Shown here: in pieces, positions 50,462-57,358 of the stretch
Layout of the letters: the number at the start of each line of letters is the position of its first letter
Numbering within the stretch: position 1 is the stretch's first letter
From: an uncultured Clostridia bacterium
Lineage (GTDB): Bacteria > Bacillota > Clostridia > Oscillospirales > Ruminococcaceae
Reading direction: 5' to 3'
Assembly: GCA_944387885.1 (NCBI GenBank)
Contig: CALXGR010000004.1
Span: 1-64,000, forward strand
DNA length: 64,000 nt
The notes under the pieces: model-generated
The model's database searches: none
The model's input: the letters and a program-made list of their open reading frames with translations, nothing else
Told to the model about the DNA's origin: nothing
Program-made: the position numbers and the translations under genes

Positions 50462-51073
50462 ATGGAATTGCAGGAAAACTATCGGGTCACAGGGCCTCAG
50501 CTGGAGGTCCTGGGCCGGGCAGAAACCGCTCTTCCTGCTCCTGCCCGGAAACGCCCGGTAGCCCTGGGAGTGCTGGTAGCAGCGGCTCTGGCCGCTGTGC
50601 TGGCCCTGGGGGGACTTAAGCTGAAAGGGGAGTACAAGGCGGTTTCTCAGCTTTATCATTCTGAAAACGACGGGTACAGTATTGGCTTCCTGGTGGACCA
50701 AAGCCAGAACTATGCAGCCAATATGATTCGGGTGGCCTCGGAGGTGCTGGATGCTCAGGACCCGGCCCTTACAGGCGCCCAGGAAGCCCTGGAGGCTTTG
50801 GAACAGGCCGAGACCCCCAGCCAGGAATACCAGGCGGAGAGCCAGCTTGTTTCCCGGGTGAAGGAACTGTATGAGACCGCATCTCCTCTTCTGGAGGGCA
50901 GCCGGTATGACAGTTTCCGGGGCCAGTACCAGGAAGCTCTCAGCGCCTGGGAGCAGTCCGGACACATGACCTATAACCAGGAGGCAGCGGCCTACAACGA
51001 GACCGCAGCCGCATTCCCCGCCAACCTGATTGCAGGTCTGTGGGGAGTTCAAGAGGTAGAGTTGTATCAATGA
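50462..51073 (+). CDS. LemA-like membrane protein
   Basis: This 203-residue protein has an N-terminal membrane helix (about 31-53) and an extracytoplasmic alpha-helical domain. The end YNQEAAAYNETAAAFPANLIAGLWG resembles the LemA C-terminal signature (YN...YN...FP.N..A...G), while the central repeats are more divergent. It begins 1 base after the telA stop and its stop overlaps the next ATG, so it belongs to one operon. LemA genes are often paired with TPM-domain genes, as here, which supports the call. Confidence 0.72.
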   Translation: MELQENYRVTGPQLEVLGRAETALPAPARKRPVALGVLVAAALAAVLALGGLKLKGEYKAVSQLYHSENDGYSIGFLVDQSQNYAANMIRVASEVLDAQDPALTGAQEALEALEQAETPSQEYQAESQLVSRVKELYETASPLLEGSRYDSFRGQYQEALSAWEQSGHMTYNQEAAAYNETAAAFPANLIAGLWGVQEVELYQ

Positions 51074-51966
51074 AAAGAAAAGCAGCGATTTTACTGGGCC
51101 TGATTCTGGCCCTGACCATGGCTCTGCCCGCAATGGCGGCAGACCTGCCGGAACTGTCCCCCGATGTGTGCGTGGTGGACCAGTCCGGCGTACTGAGCCA
51201 GGAGACCGAGAACCTGGTGGAACAGGCCAACCAGGCCCTTTCGCCCAGCGGAGCCCAGATCGGGGTGGTAACGGTGGACTTCACCGGAAATTCCACCACC
51301 GAGGAGTACGCCTACGAGGTGTTCAATGCCTGGGGGATCGGGGACAGCTCCAAGAATAACGGAGTGCTCCTGCTCCTGGTCATTGACGGGGAGGATTACT
51401 GGTGCATGCCGGGCAGCGGCCTGAATGCAGCCCTTCCCACCAGCACCATCAGTACCATTCTGTCCAAGGAATGTGAGCCCGGTTTCGCCAAGGGAGATTA
51501 CGATGATGCAGTTTCCCAGACGGTGGAAGCCATTGCAGAGGAACTGAGCTATTACTATGACCTGGACGGAAGCACCCAGCAGAATTCCGGGGACGCAGGA
51601 TATTACTACGAACCCTGGTACAGCCGCTGGGGTCAGGCCATTGTCTGGCTGGTAGTGATTCTCATTGTGGTCATTGTTCTCCTGGCGGTTCTGCCGGGAG
51701 GAAGAGGACCCCGCTCCGGTGGCGGCGGTGGATTTGCAAGCGGCTTCCTGTGGGGAAGCATGCTCAGCCGTCCCCGGCGCAGATACTATGCGCCTCCGCC
51801 TCCCCGGCGCAGACCCCCGCCCCCTCCGGGAGGGTTCGGCGGATTCGGCGGACCTCGCTCCGGCGGTTTCGGCGGTGGCCGCAGCTTTGGCGGCGGTGCA
51901 GGCCGAGGCGGTTTTGGTGGTATGGGCGGTGGCCGCAGCTTTGGCGGCGGCGCTGGCCGGCGATAA
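51070..51966 (+). CDS. TPM-domain (YgcG-type) secreted/membrane protein
   Basis: The 298-residue protein has a signal peptide (about 1-23, KRKAAILLGLILALTMALPAMA), a TPM phosphatase-like domain (about 30-165; VVDQSGVLSQETENLVEQANQAL, NNGVLLLLVIDGEDYWCMPG), one membrane helix (about 195-216), and a low-complexity Gly/Arg/Phe-rich tail (about 217-298) with repeated GGGRSFGGGAG units. TPM domains are linked to membrane protein quality control and acid phosphatase activity in plants. The start overlaps the previous stop. It closes the XpaC-TelA-LemA-TPM operon. Confidence 0.85.
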   Translation: MKRKAAILLGLILALTMALPAMAADLPELSPDVCVVDQSGVLSQETENLVEQANQALSPSGAQIGVVTVDFTGNSTTEEYAYEVFNAWGIGDSSKNNGVLLLLVIDGEDYWCMPGSGLNAALPTSTISTILSKECEPGFAKGDYDDAVSQTVEAIAEELSYYYDLDGSTQQNSGDAGYYYEPWYSRWGQAIVWLVVILIVVIVLLAVLPGGRGPRSGGGGGFASGFLWGSMLSRPRRRYYAPPPPRRRPPPPPGGFGGFGGPRSGGFGGGRSFGGGAGRGGFGGMGGGRSFGGGAGRR

Positions 51967-51977
51967 ATAGTATTTTT

Positions 51978-52010
51978 GGAAAAGCCGCAGTGCTGCGGCT
52001 TTTCCTTTTG
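51978..52010 (+). terminator. Terminator of the TelA/TPM operon
   Basis: GGAAAAGCCGCAG and CTGCGGCTTTTCC form a 13-bp stem, followed by TTTTG. Confidence 0.8.
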
Positions 52011-52030
52011 TGAAAAAGGGGAAGAGAGAA

Positions 52031-53173
52031 ATGACAGAGGAATTGGCAAAACACTGGCGGCAATGCGCTTTTCGGTCCATGTTTATTGCAGGGCTTTGCG
52101 CCACCAGTACCAGCGTGGTGGTCTCCATTCTGCAGCAGCAGTGGGACCTGAGCTACAGTATGACAGGCACTATGCTTTCCATGGTGGTGGTAGGAAATAT
52201 TACCGCCAGCTTTTTGGTGGGGGTCCTGTCACAAATAATAGGGGAGCGGATGGCAAACCTGATTCTCAGCACAGGCAGCTGTCTGGGATATCTGATTCTC
52301 ATCGTGACAGGTCAGCCTGTCTGGCTTTGTGCAGGATTTTTAATAATCGGCCTGGCCAAGGGCACTACCCTGAATACCGGAACGGTGCTCGTCAAGCGTT
52401 CCACGGATCAGCCTACCCGCAGTGTTAACCTTGCGCATGGCTTTTACGCCACAGGAGGGCTGGTTTGCCCCTTCGTCATCGCAATGTTTGGATGGGGACC
52501 CTGGTGGCTTCCCATGGCCGCATTGAGCGTGATAGGAATTGGCCATGTGATTTCTTTCATGGCAGCAAAGCTTCCCAGCCGGCCTGATAAGGTGGATAAA
52601 AAACGGGGAGAATGGGGATTCCTTCGCCAGCCCTTCTTCTGGGTACTTACCGCAACCCTCTTCTTTGAATGCGGCAGTGAGCAGGCGGTTACCAGCTGGG
52701 TGGTCAGCTACTTTAAGAGCAGCGGGATTCTCACCGGGTTCTATGCTGACCTTACCGTGACAGTAGTGTGGGGGGCCATGCTCCTGGCCCGGCTGGCCAT
52801 TGCGTTTTTGATTCAGTTCCAGGACTCTTTCAAAGCACTGATCTTTATGGTCCTGGGATGCCTGGTCACCTATGGCGGCTTGTTGGCCGCTCCGGGAGGA
52901 TTCTGGGCATTGGGAGCCCTCTTCCTGTTCGGACTTGCAGTGGCAGGTGCTAACCCCACCCTTATTGCTTCCGGCGGCAGCTATATTACTCCCACCGCTC
53001 TGGGGGTGATGATTGCCACTGGCTGCACTGGTGCAGTGATTATGCCCTACCTGGTAGGCGTAGTGGCCGAAGGCTGGGGTATGACCGCCGGAATGGCCTG
53101 CCCCCTGGTGGGTTTTGTGGCCATGCTGATCCTTCTCTGTGTCTGCCGCAAAATGCAGCCCAAGGAGAACTAA
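52031..53173 (+). CDS. Major facilitator superfamily transporter
   Basis: The 380-residue protein has about 12 hydrophobic segments in two six-helix halves. The first half has FLVGVLSQIIGERMANLILSTG at the helix 2-3 loop (the MFS A-motif position) and GFLIIGLAKGTTLNTGTVLVKRS. The family branch resembles fucose/sugar-like permeases, but the substrate is unknown. ATG 52031 is preceded by a purine-rich site (GGGGAAGAGAGA); a GTG at 52010 lies inside the upstream hairpin. It is a single gene upstream of tRNA-Pro, the last chromosomal gene before the prophage. Confidence 0.83.
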   Translation: MTEELAKHWRQCAFRSMFIAGLCATSTSVVVSILQQQWDLSYSMTGTMLSMVVVGNITASFLVGVLSQIIGERMANLILSTGSCLGYLILIVTGQPVWLCAGFLIIGLAKGTTLNTGTVLVKRSTDQPTRSVNLAHGFYATGGLVCPFVIAMFGWGPWWLPMAALSVIGIGHVISFMAAKLPSRPDKVDKKRGEWGFLRQPFFWVLTATLFFECGSEQAVTSWVVSYFKSSGILTGFYADLTVTVVWGAMLLARLAIAFLIQFQDSFKALIFMVLGCLVTYGGLLAAPGGFWALGALFLFGLAVAGANPTLIASGGSYITPTALGVMIATGCTGAVIMPYLVGVVAEGWGMTAGMACPLVGFVAMLILLCVCRKMQPKEN

Positions 53174-53224
53174 ACATACCCGAAAAAGAAAATAGAAAAA
53201 ATATTACTTTTTTTGAAAAAACAG

Positions 53225-53253
53225 TTGACAAACCTATCAAGCTGAGATATAAT
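53225..53253 (+). promoter_or_regulatory. Consensus promoter of tRNA-Pro
   Basis: TTGACA (53225-53230), 17 bases, TATAAT (53248-53253): a perfect sigma-A consensus 42 bases before the tRNA. Confidence 0.9.
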
Positions 53254-53295
53254 AGCAAATGTCGCCGGGAGACAGAGTTCTTCCGAAGGCGATAT

Positions 53296-53372
53296 CCGGG
53301 TGTAGCGCAGTTTGGTAGCGCGCTTGAATGGGGTTCAAGAGGCCGTGAGTTCGACTCTCGCCACTCGGACCA
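53296..53372 (+). tRNA. tRNA-Pro: tRNA-Pro(GGG)
   Basis: This 77-base cloverleaf has acceptor CCGGGTG/CACTCGG (one G-U), D-arm GCGC with TTTGGTA, anticodon stem CTTGA/TCAAG with loop ATGGGGT (anticodon GGG), T-arm GTGAG-TTCGACT-CTCGC (one G-U), and encoded CCA. It is followed by a terminator and then by an integrase gene on the opposite strand, so its 3' part is the likely attachment site of the element to the right. Confidence 0.93.
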
Positions 53373-53406
53373 AATCCCTCAGCCAGCAGGCTGAGGGATT
53401 TTTTTG
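53373..53406 (+). terminator. Terminator of tRNA-Pro
   Basis: AATCCCTCAGCC-AGCA-GGCTGAGGGATT, a perfect 12-bp stem, followed by six Ts. Confidence 0.9.
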
Positions 53407-53521
53407 TTTTATCTATCGGAAAATCCTTTATCTATGAGGATTTCAAAGAGTGAGAAGAAGAATATCGACTTAATTTAGAAGTGAAGAAAAGTAATCAATA
53501 GTAAAAGAAAATAAAGAAAAA

Positions 53522-53543
53522 TTGCAGACCGGTTGCAGACCGG
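53522..53543. repeat. Tandem 11-bp direct repeat near int
   Basis: TTGCAGACCGG occurs twice without a gap, between the tRNA terminator and the integrase stop. It could be integrase arm-type binding sites or part of the attachment region. The rest of 53407-53553 is A/G-rich and holds no gene. Confidence 0.5.
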
Positions 53544-53553
53544 AAATTGAGGG

Positions 53554-54738
53554 TCACTTTGCAAGGAGTTTGTCCAGTTTATCCCCAACGCCCTCCAGCA
53601 TACGGCTCTTGATATGCATATAGACCTGGTGAATCATCTTGGCATTTGCGTGTCCAACCAGCTGGACAGCGATCTCTTCTGGAACCCCTGCCTCGGCAAG
53701 CATACAGACATATTCGTGCCGGAGCTGGTGGCAACAGACATCAGCTACCCAGTCCTGCTGCACATAGGTGTAGGGCTTCCCATGGCGGGTGCGTTGGCCC
53801 ACACGATCCACAGAATGGGCAAACCCGTGTTTTCGCCAAAAAGATGTCCAATGTCTCCGGTACCAGCTGGCAGTCACAGGCTTAGGGCCTAAGCCGATGA
53901 TGTAGGTATCGGGAGAAAGGTGCTGGTAAGGAGCCAAGGCCTGCCGGAGTATGGAGAGAAGCGGAAGCTGCCGGATGCCGGAGGCGGTCTTTGTGGTGGT
54001 GAGCCGGGGTTGGTTCCCAATCCATTCTACCGCTTTTCGAATGTGAATCACACCGGCATCAAAATCAATATCCCGCAGTTGGATGGCGCAGCCCTCACCT
54101 CTCCGTTCTCCAGTGCAGAGGTAAACAATAGGAAGCAGGTCATCCGGGGCAGGAGACTTTGCAGCTTCTTTGATAATTTGAATCTGCTGATCCTCAGGAG
54201 GAAGTCGCCGGCTCTTGGGAAGCCCCCGGGGAATCTGAGTCATTTTGGCAGGGTTGTAGTCGCCGTGCCACTGAGGGTCGTCAATGTAGAGCTGGTAAAT
54301 GCTGTTGATTACGCTCTTTTGGTTGCTAACCGTGGTTTGGGCTTTGCCCATGGAGGAAAGGAATGCTTTGATCTCCCAGGGCTGAATCTCTTTCATTCGG
54401 CGGGAGGAAAATTGATCTCTAGCCCGGGCAATAGCAGGAAGATAGGACTTTTGGGTCCCGTGCTTCATCTGAAGTACCTGTTCCTCATACCGGTCAGCTA
54501 CTTCTTCAAAAAGTGGACCAAGTTCCTCTAACTGTCGAAGATTACTGGCTTCATCCTGAGCAACCGCAATTCCCTCGGCCCGCTTTTTCCAGACCTCCAC
54601 GGGGTCCTTGGCGCTCCAGCTCCGCCGGCGGCCGTTCACTGTTTCCTGGCGTTCCCAAACTCCATTTTTCTTGAGGCGAAGCCCTTGAGTAGGATTCTTT
54701 GGGTTTGGACAGTAGAGACGGGCATCTTTTGTGATCAT
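53554..54738 (-). CDS. int: Tyrosine-type site-specific integrase
   Basis: This phage integrase recombines attP with attB at tRNA-Pro. The 394-residue protein has an N-terminal arm-binding domain, a SAM-like core-binding domain (about 75-170, with the KSYLPAIARARDQF region) and a catalytic domain. R in CTGERRGEG, H337-x-x-R340 (HQLRHEY), H363 (LVGH) and nucleophile Y373 (HQVYMHI) are all present. ATG 54738 follows AAGGAGG at 10 bases; an in-frame GTG further upstream would contain that site. It points toward the tRNA, as usual for elements in tRNA genes. Confidence 0.93.
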   Translation of the reverse strand: MITKDARLYCPNPKNPTQGLRLKKNGVWERQETVNGRRRSWSAKDPVEVWKKRAEGIAVAQDEASNLRQLEELGPLFEEVADRYEEQVLQMKHGTQKSYLPAIARARDQFSSRRMKEIQPWEIKAFLSSMGKAQTTVSNQKSVINSIYQLYIDDPQWHGDYNPAKMTQIPRGLPKSRRLPPEDQQIQIIKEAAKSPAPDDLLPIVYLCTGERRGEGCAIQLRDIDFDAGVIHIRKAVEWIGNQPRLTTTKTASGIRQLPLLSILRQALAPYQHLSPDTYIIGLGPKPVTASWYRRHWTSFWRKHGFAHSVDRVGQRTRHGKPYTYVQQDWVADVCCHQLRHEYVCMLAEAGVPEEIAVQLVGHANAKMIHQVYMHIKSRMLEGVGDKLDKLLAK

Positions 54739-54763
54739 AAAAAATACCTCCTTAGGATACACT

Positions 54764-54792
54764 TTGACAAGCCCATCCCAAAGAGGTATAAT
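54764..54792 (+). promoter_or_regulatory. Perfect-consensus promoter divergent from int
   Basis: TTGACA (54764-54769), 17 bases, TATAAT (54787-54792), reading away from int into a region with no plus-strand gene. A weaker minus-strand promoter for int (TTGGGA, 16 bases, TATCCT) overlaps it. Confidence 0.8.
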
Positions 54793-54798
54793 CGCAGT

Positions 54799-54878
54799 AC
54801 AGGCTGTGCGATGACCCCTTTTTGGGTGAGCCGGTTTTCATCCCCCTGGGTGTTCCAGCACCTGGGGGGATTTTTTTT
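54799..54878 (+). ncRNA. Candidate prophage small RNA, about 80 nt
   Basis: Transcription from the consensus promoter would start near 54799 and end at a 12-bp terminator (54841-54852 with 54859-54870, two G-U pairs) followed by eight Ts. Upstream of it, GATGA (54810-54814) pairs with TCATC (54838-54842) around an inner ACCC/GGGT hairpin, so the RNA is structured. No start codon with a ribosome site and no ORF is present. Its role could be control of integrase or of a trans target; the name and function are unknown. Confidence 0.65.
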
Positions 54879-55557
54879 ATTTATGATGAATTATGATAAC
54901 TTTTGCGCCAAAAGGTGTGCTGCCGGTTTCTAACTGATATTTTTCATTATCATCTTGGTAAAGAACTTTATAGTTTCCACCATAGATCTCAGCCTCAATG
55001 CTGGTGATTTTTCCGGACTCAAGAAGGTTACGGACACGAGAACAACTTCCAGCCTTGATATAGCCAATGTGTACGCCGTCAACAACTACTTTGATGGCGT
55101 TTTTATCATGTGGGTTTTCAGGTTCAGGAATGAGTTGTACATTGCAGGGAAAAAATTCAAACTGATATATTTTTTCGTCATCGTGGGAATCGTCAATGAG
55201 TTCTTTCTTGGTGTAACTGTATAAGTCATTTTCACAGGCTAAAGAAGAAATATCTTCCTGCCGGTATGAAGTACCAGCTACAAAAAAGTTATCGGTGACC
55301 AAATCATCAACAGAGGAAATGGGAGCTTTATCAGGAGATGGAATAGATTTATTAAAATCGGTGCTTGAAGGTACTGATCTAGAAGGAGTTACAGGAGAAT
55401 TATCAACTCTGGACTTCTTCCAAAACACAAAAAGTCCAAGAGAGGCAAAAACACCAATTAAAGCTCCAACAATATGCCCTTCTGAAATAGAAACAATCGC
55501 CCCAACGAGAAAAAGAACTATGATGAGAATTTGATACCTTTTTAATTTCATAGTCAT
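54877..55557 (-). CDS. Membrane-anchored HIRAN-domain protein
   Basis: This 226-residue protein has two N-terminal hydrophobic segments (about 8-25 and 27-46), a Ser/Pro-rich linker (about 50-85), and a C-terminal HIRAN domain (about 95-200; FVAGTSYRQEDI, then LIPEPENPHDKNAIKVVVDGVHIGYI). HIRAN domains bind DNA 3' ends or stalled forks in helicases such as HLTF, but stand-alone bacterial versions are uncharacterised. A+T-rich codons mark it as accessory. It is co-directional with, and 17 bases from, the repressor gene, so it is probably a lysogeny-expressed gene. Confidence 0.8.
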   Translation of the reverse strand: MTMKLKRYQILIIVLFLVGAIVSISEGHIVGALIGVFASLGLFVFWKKSRVDNSPVTPSRSVPSSTDFNKSIPSPDKAPISSVDDLVTDNFFVAGTSYRQEDISSLACENDLYSYTKKELIDDSHDDEKIYQFEFFPCNVQLIPEPENPHDKNAIKVVVDGVHIGYIKAGSCSRVRNLLESGKITSIEAEIYGGNYKVLYQDDNEKYQLETGSTPFGAKVIIIHHK

Positions 55558-55574
55558 GTATTATCCTTTCCTTT

Positions 55575-56207
55575 TTATTTGACAGGGCTTGTAAAGTAAA
55601 CTGCCAACCCAAGGATACGAATCTGGTCAAGCTGAGAATCGGAATATTCTAAGACTTCATAATTGGGGTTCTCCGGACGGAGCTGAATGCGGCCGGGTAT
55701 TTTATAAACTCGCTTAAGGGTAGCTTCATCCTCAATAAGAACGGCGGCTATTTGTCCGTCCTCGACATCGGGCTGGCTACGAATATAAACAATATCGCCA
55801 TCCAGAATTCTGGCGCCTATCATCGAGTCGCCTTTGCAGCGAAGTGCAAAATCTGCATGAATATGGTCGGGCATTGATACTTCACCCTCCACATTCTGCT
55901 GAGCCAAAATAGGCTGGCCGCAGGCGATTGTTCCAAGGAGCGGAATAGTACGCATTTTAGGAATAGGTTCAAGAGCAGAAAAGACGATAGGAGCCTTTCG
56001 TTCGATTTCAGACCTTCCCATGAGATAATCCATATCAACGTTAAAGATATCAGCTATAGCTTCAAGGGTTTCAAAATCTGGCTCACGGCTTCCGGTTTCG
56101 TACATTCCTATGGTGCTGCGAGATACCTTCAGCATGGAAGCAAGCTGCTCCTGGGTTACTCCTCGCCTAATGCGTAATTGTTTTATGACAGATGAGAAAC
56201 TAGACAT
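55575..56207 (-). CDS. LexA-like CI repressor (XRE + S24 peptidase)
   Basis: This prophage repressor has 210 residues: an N-terminal XRE helix-turn-helix (about 8-62; VTQEQLASMLKVSRSTIGMYETG) and a C-terminal S24 peptidase domain. The self-cleavage site is C96-G97 (TIACGQP), with catalytic S128 (KGDSM) and K165 (TLKRVY), so RecA-stimulated autocleavage and SOS induction are expected. It is transcribed leftward from a promoter at 56239-56267 containing an operator, and faces a small XRE gene, like the CI/Cro arrangement. Confidence 0.92.
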   Translation of the reverse strand: MSSFSSVIKQLRIRRGVTQEQLASMLKVSRSTIGMYETGSREPDFETLEAIADIFNVDMDYLMGRSEIERKAPIVFSALEPIPKMRTIPLLGTIACGQPILAQQNVEGEVSMPDHIHADFALRCKGDSMIGARILDGDIVYIRSQPDVEDGQIAAVLIEDEATLKRVYKIPGRIQLRPENPNYEVLEYSDSQLDQIRILGLAVYFTSPVK

Positions 56208-56238
56208 ATATTAAGCCTCCACTAATCTCTATAAGAAA

Positions 56239-56267
56239 AGAATATATCACGAAATGTGAAAAGTCAA
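56239..56267 (-). promoter_or_regulatory. Promoter of the repressor gene
   Basis: On the minus strand TTGACT (56267-56262), 17 bases, TATTCT (56244-56239). Operator copy 1 (56247-56259) lies in the spacer. Confidence 0.7.
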
Positions 56268-56342
56268 CAAAAAAATGTCACGAAATGTATTGACAACGAA
56301 AAAAGAGGTGCTATACTTAAGCCATAGGTCACGGAGCGTGAC
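56247..56342. promoter_or_regulatory. Three switch operators (TCACG-type dyads)
   Basis: TCACGAAATGTGA (56247-56259), TCACGAAATGTAT (56278-56290) and the perfect palindrome GTCACGGAGCGTGAC (56328-56342) share the half-site GTCAC. Copy 1 sits in the repressor promoter, copy 2 abuts the -35 of the rightward promoter, and copy 3 lies just past its start. Confidence 0.75.
56290..56317 (+). promoter_or_regulatory. Rightward early promoter
   Basis: TTGACA (56290-56295), 16 bases, TATACT (56312-56317), flanked by operators; drives the small XRE gene and the early genes. Confidence 0.7.
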
Positions 56343-56363
56343 AAAACGAAAGAGGGTGAAAAA

Positions 56364-56561
56364 ATGGATTCTGAAAAAATTGCAAAGCGACTTGTGGCCC
56401 TCAGAGGTGCTGAAAGCCGTGAGAATGTGGCAAAGGCTATCGGTGTGAGTACATCTGCTATAGCAATGTATGAGACAGGGGCAAGAATTCCGCGGGATGA
56501 GACAAAGAGAAAAATCGCCGCTTATTATGGAAAAAGCGTAGAAGAAATTTTTTTTGCATAA
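56364..56561 (+). CDS. Small XRE-family protein (Cro-like)
   Basis: This 65-residue protein is a helix-turn-helix domain (SRENVAKAIGVSTSAIAMYETGARIPRDETKRKIAAYY). It is the first rightward gene and faces the LexA-like repressor across the operators, so a Cro-like role is likely: repression of the lysogenic promoter. GAGGGTG precedes the ATG. Its recognition helix resembles that of the repressor (AIAMYETG versus TIGMYETG), in keeping with shared operators. Confidence 0.85.
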   Translation: MDSEKIAKRLVALRGAESRENVAKAIGVSTSAIAMYETGARIPRDETKRKIAAYYGKSVEEIFFA

Positions 56562-56565
56562 ATTT

Positions 56566-56580
56566 GTCACGAAAGGTGAC
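56566..56580. promoter_or_regulatory. Fourth switch operator
   Basis: GTCACGAAAGGTGAC (arms GTCAC/GTGAC) lies 5 bases after the XRE gene stop and may control read-through to the next gene. Confidence 0.65.
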
Positions 56581-56630
56581 AGTTTTGCGCTTATACAGAA
56601 CAGCAACAAAGCGTAGAAAGGAGATTCACT

Positions 56631-56828
56631 ATGCCAAGGGAAAAGGAACTGTATGCAGACACTCTGGAGCGCATCAGGCAGCGTGCGGATCAGCTGTACC
56701 CGGAGAAGCTCCTTTATACACGGAAGGAGCAGGTGATTATCATGGGCCTGCCTACAGCATACGAACTGCGGGCCAGGAGAGTCCCTGTTCCTGCCACTTG
56801 TGAACAGCTGGCAAGAGCATTTTCCTGA
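56631..56828 (+). CDS. Small prophage protein of unknown function
   Basis: This 65-residue, charged, helical protein (PREKELYADTLERIRQRADQLYPEKLLYTRKEQ, then MGLPTAYELRARRVPVPATCEQLARAF) has a C-terminal half that looks like a short helix-turn-helix, as in excisionase-type phage proteins. I do not recognise the family. AAAGGAG lies 8 bases before the ATG. It is the second rightward gene, 70 bases after the XRE gene, in the place where many phages carry an excisionase or small DNA-binding protein. Confidence 0.7.
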   Translation: MPREKELYADTLERIRQRADQLYPEKLLYTRKEQVIIMGLPTAYELRARRVPVPATCEQLARAFS

Positions 56829-56866
56829 TTCAACACTCCCCGGCGGGCGCTCTGCCCGCCATCCAT

Positions 56867-56965
56867 GCCACAGTGGGCCAATGGCGGCCTTGGAGGTGTG
56901 TGCACTCCAAACCAGGCTCTGGGGAGAGCAGGGACATGCCGGTTCAAGTCCGGCCTGTGGCACCA
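56867..56965 (+). tRNA. tRNA-like RNA with long variable arm and 9-nt anticodon loop
   Basis: A 99-base cloverleaf can be drawn: acceptor GCCACAG/CTGTGGC with encoded A-CCA, T8, D-stem GGCC/GGCC with loop AATGGC, and T-arm GCCGG-TTCAAGT-CCGGC. A long variable arm (27 bases) contains GCTCT-GGGG-AGAGC. The anticodon stem TTGGAG/CTCCAA closes a loop of nine bases (GTGTGTGCA), so no standard 7-base anticodon loop forms and the anticodon is ambiguous (GTG or TGT possible). It may be a degenerate, specialised or non-decoding phage tRNA. Confidence 0.6.
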
Positions 56966-57085
56966 GCACCGTCAACCGGAGGGACGGGGCAGCTGATTGA
57001 GAGCATTTAGTTCTGGAAATGCCTCAATATCGTGCAAAAGCCGAAGGGGCCGGCAGCCGGCCAAGGGAGCGCTACCAGCTGAAGC
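56966..57085 (+). other. Gene-free structured stretch
   Basis: Between the tRNA-like RNA and leader copy 1 no ORF with a ribosome site is seen. It includes a G/C-rich hairpin GGCCGG-CAG-CCGGCC (about 57045-57060); a related GGGCCGGGCAGAGGGCC stretch recurs near 59228. Confidence 0.35.
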
Positions 57086-57185
57086 GCCGGGGGAAGAGCT
57101 ACCCCCCGGCGGTTATGTGATCCTGAGGGCTGCATGAGGCCGGAAGGATAAGAAAGGACGGCGGAAAATGTACATGGAAAAGGAG
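57086..57185 (+). repeat. Structured leader repeat, copy 1
   Basis: About 100 bases: hairpin GCCGGGGG...CCCCCCGGC, then TTATGTGATCCTGAGG, GATAAGAAAGGA and GGCGGAAA-ATG. Roughly 80% identical to 57359-57458. In this copy the ATG opens only a 9-codon frame (MYMEKEVQA) whose stop overlaps the next start. Confidence 0.65.
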
Positions 57186-57193
57186 GTACAGGC

Positions 57194-57349
57194 ATGACCA
57201 CGGCAGAAAAGATTGATCGGTACCTGGACAGAGCGCTGGCATACTTGAACACACCTTGGGACCAGAGGGACCCGGCGGAGTATGAAGCAATCCTTGCGGA
57301 AAAGGCAGAGGTGGTCACAGAGTGCAAAACGAACCCGGCAAGTGCCTGA
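57194..57349 (+). CDS. Small 51-residue prophage protein
   Basis: A short open frame encodes MTTAEKIDRYLDRALAYLN..., rich in Ala and Glu and probably two helices. AAGGAGG lies about 7 bases before the ATG, a strong site. The start overlaps the stop of the 9-codon frame inside leader copy 1, which suggests coupled translation. I recognise no family. Such small early proteins are common in this type of prophage. Confidence 0.6.
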   Translation: MTTAEKIDRYLDRALAYLNTPWDQRDPAEYEAILAEKAEVVTECKTNPASA

Positions 57350-57358
57350 TTTTTTAAC

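Noticed and set aside
51665..52128. Alternative frames over the Gly/Arg-rich end of the TPM gene
   Set aside because: Low-complexity GGC/CGC repeats keep several frames open; only the TPM frame has a signal peptide and domain.
56247..56975. 242-codon minus-strand frame over the XRE gene
   Set aside because: It crosses the operators and the tRNA-like RNA and starts without a ribosome site.
56800..57000. 66-codon frame across the tRNA-like RNA
   Set aside because: Its translation (PACGTSTVN end) is the usual tRNA read-through pattern, and the cloverleaf explains the sequence better.
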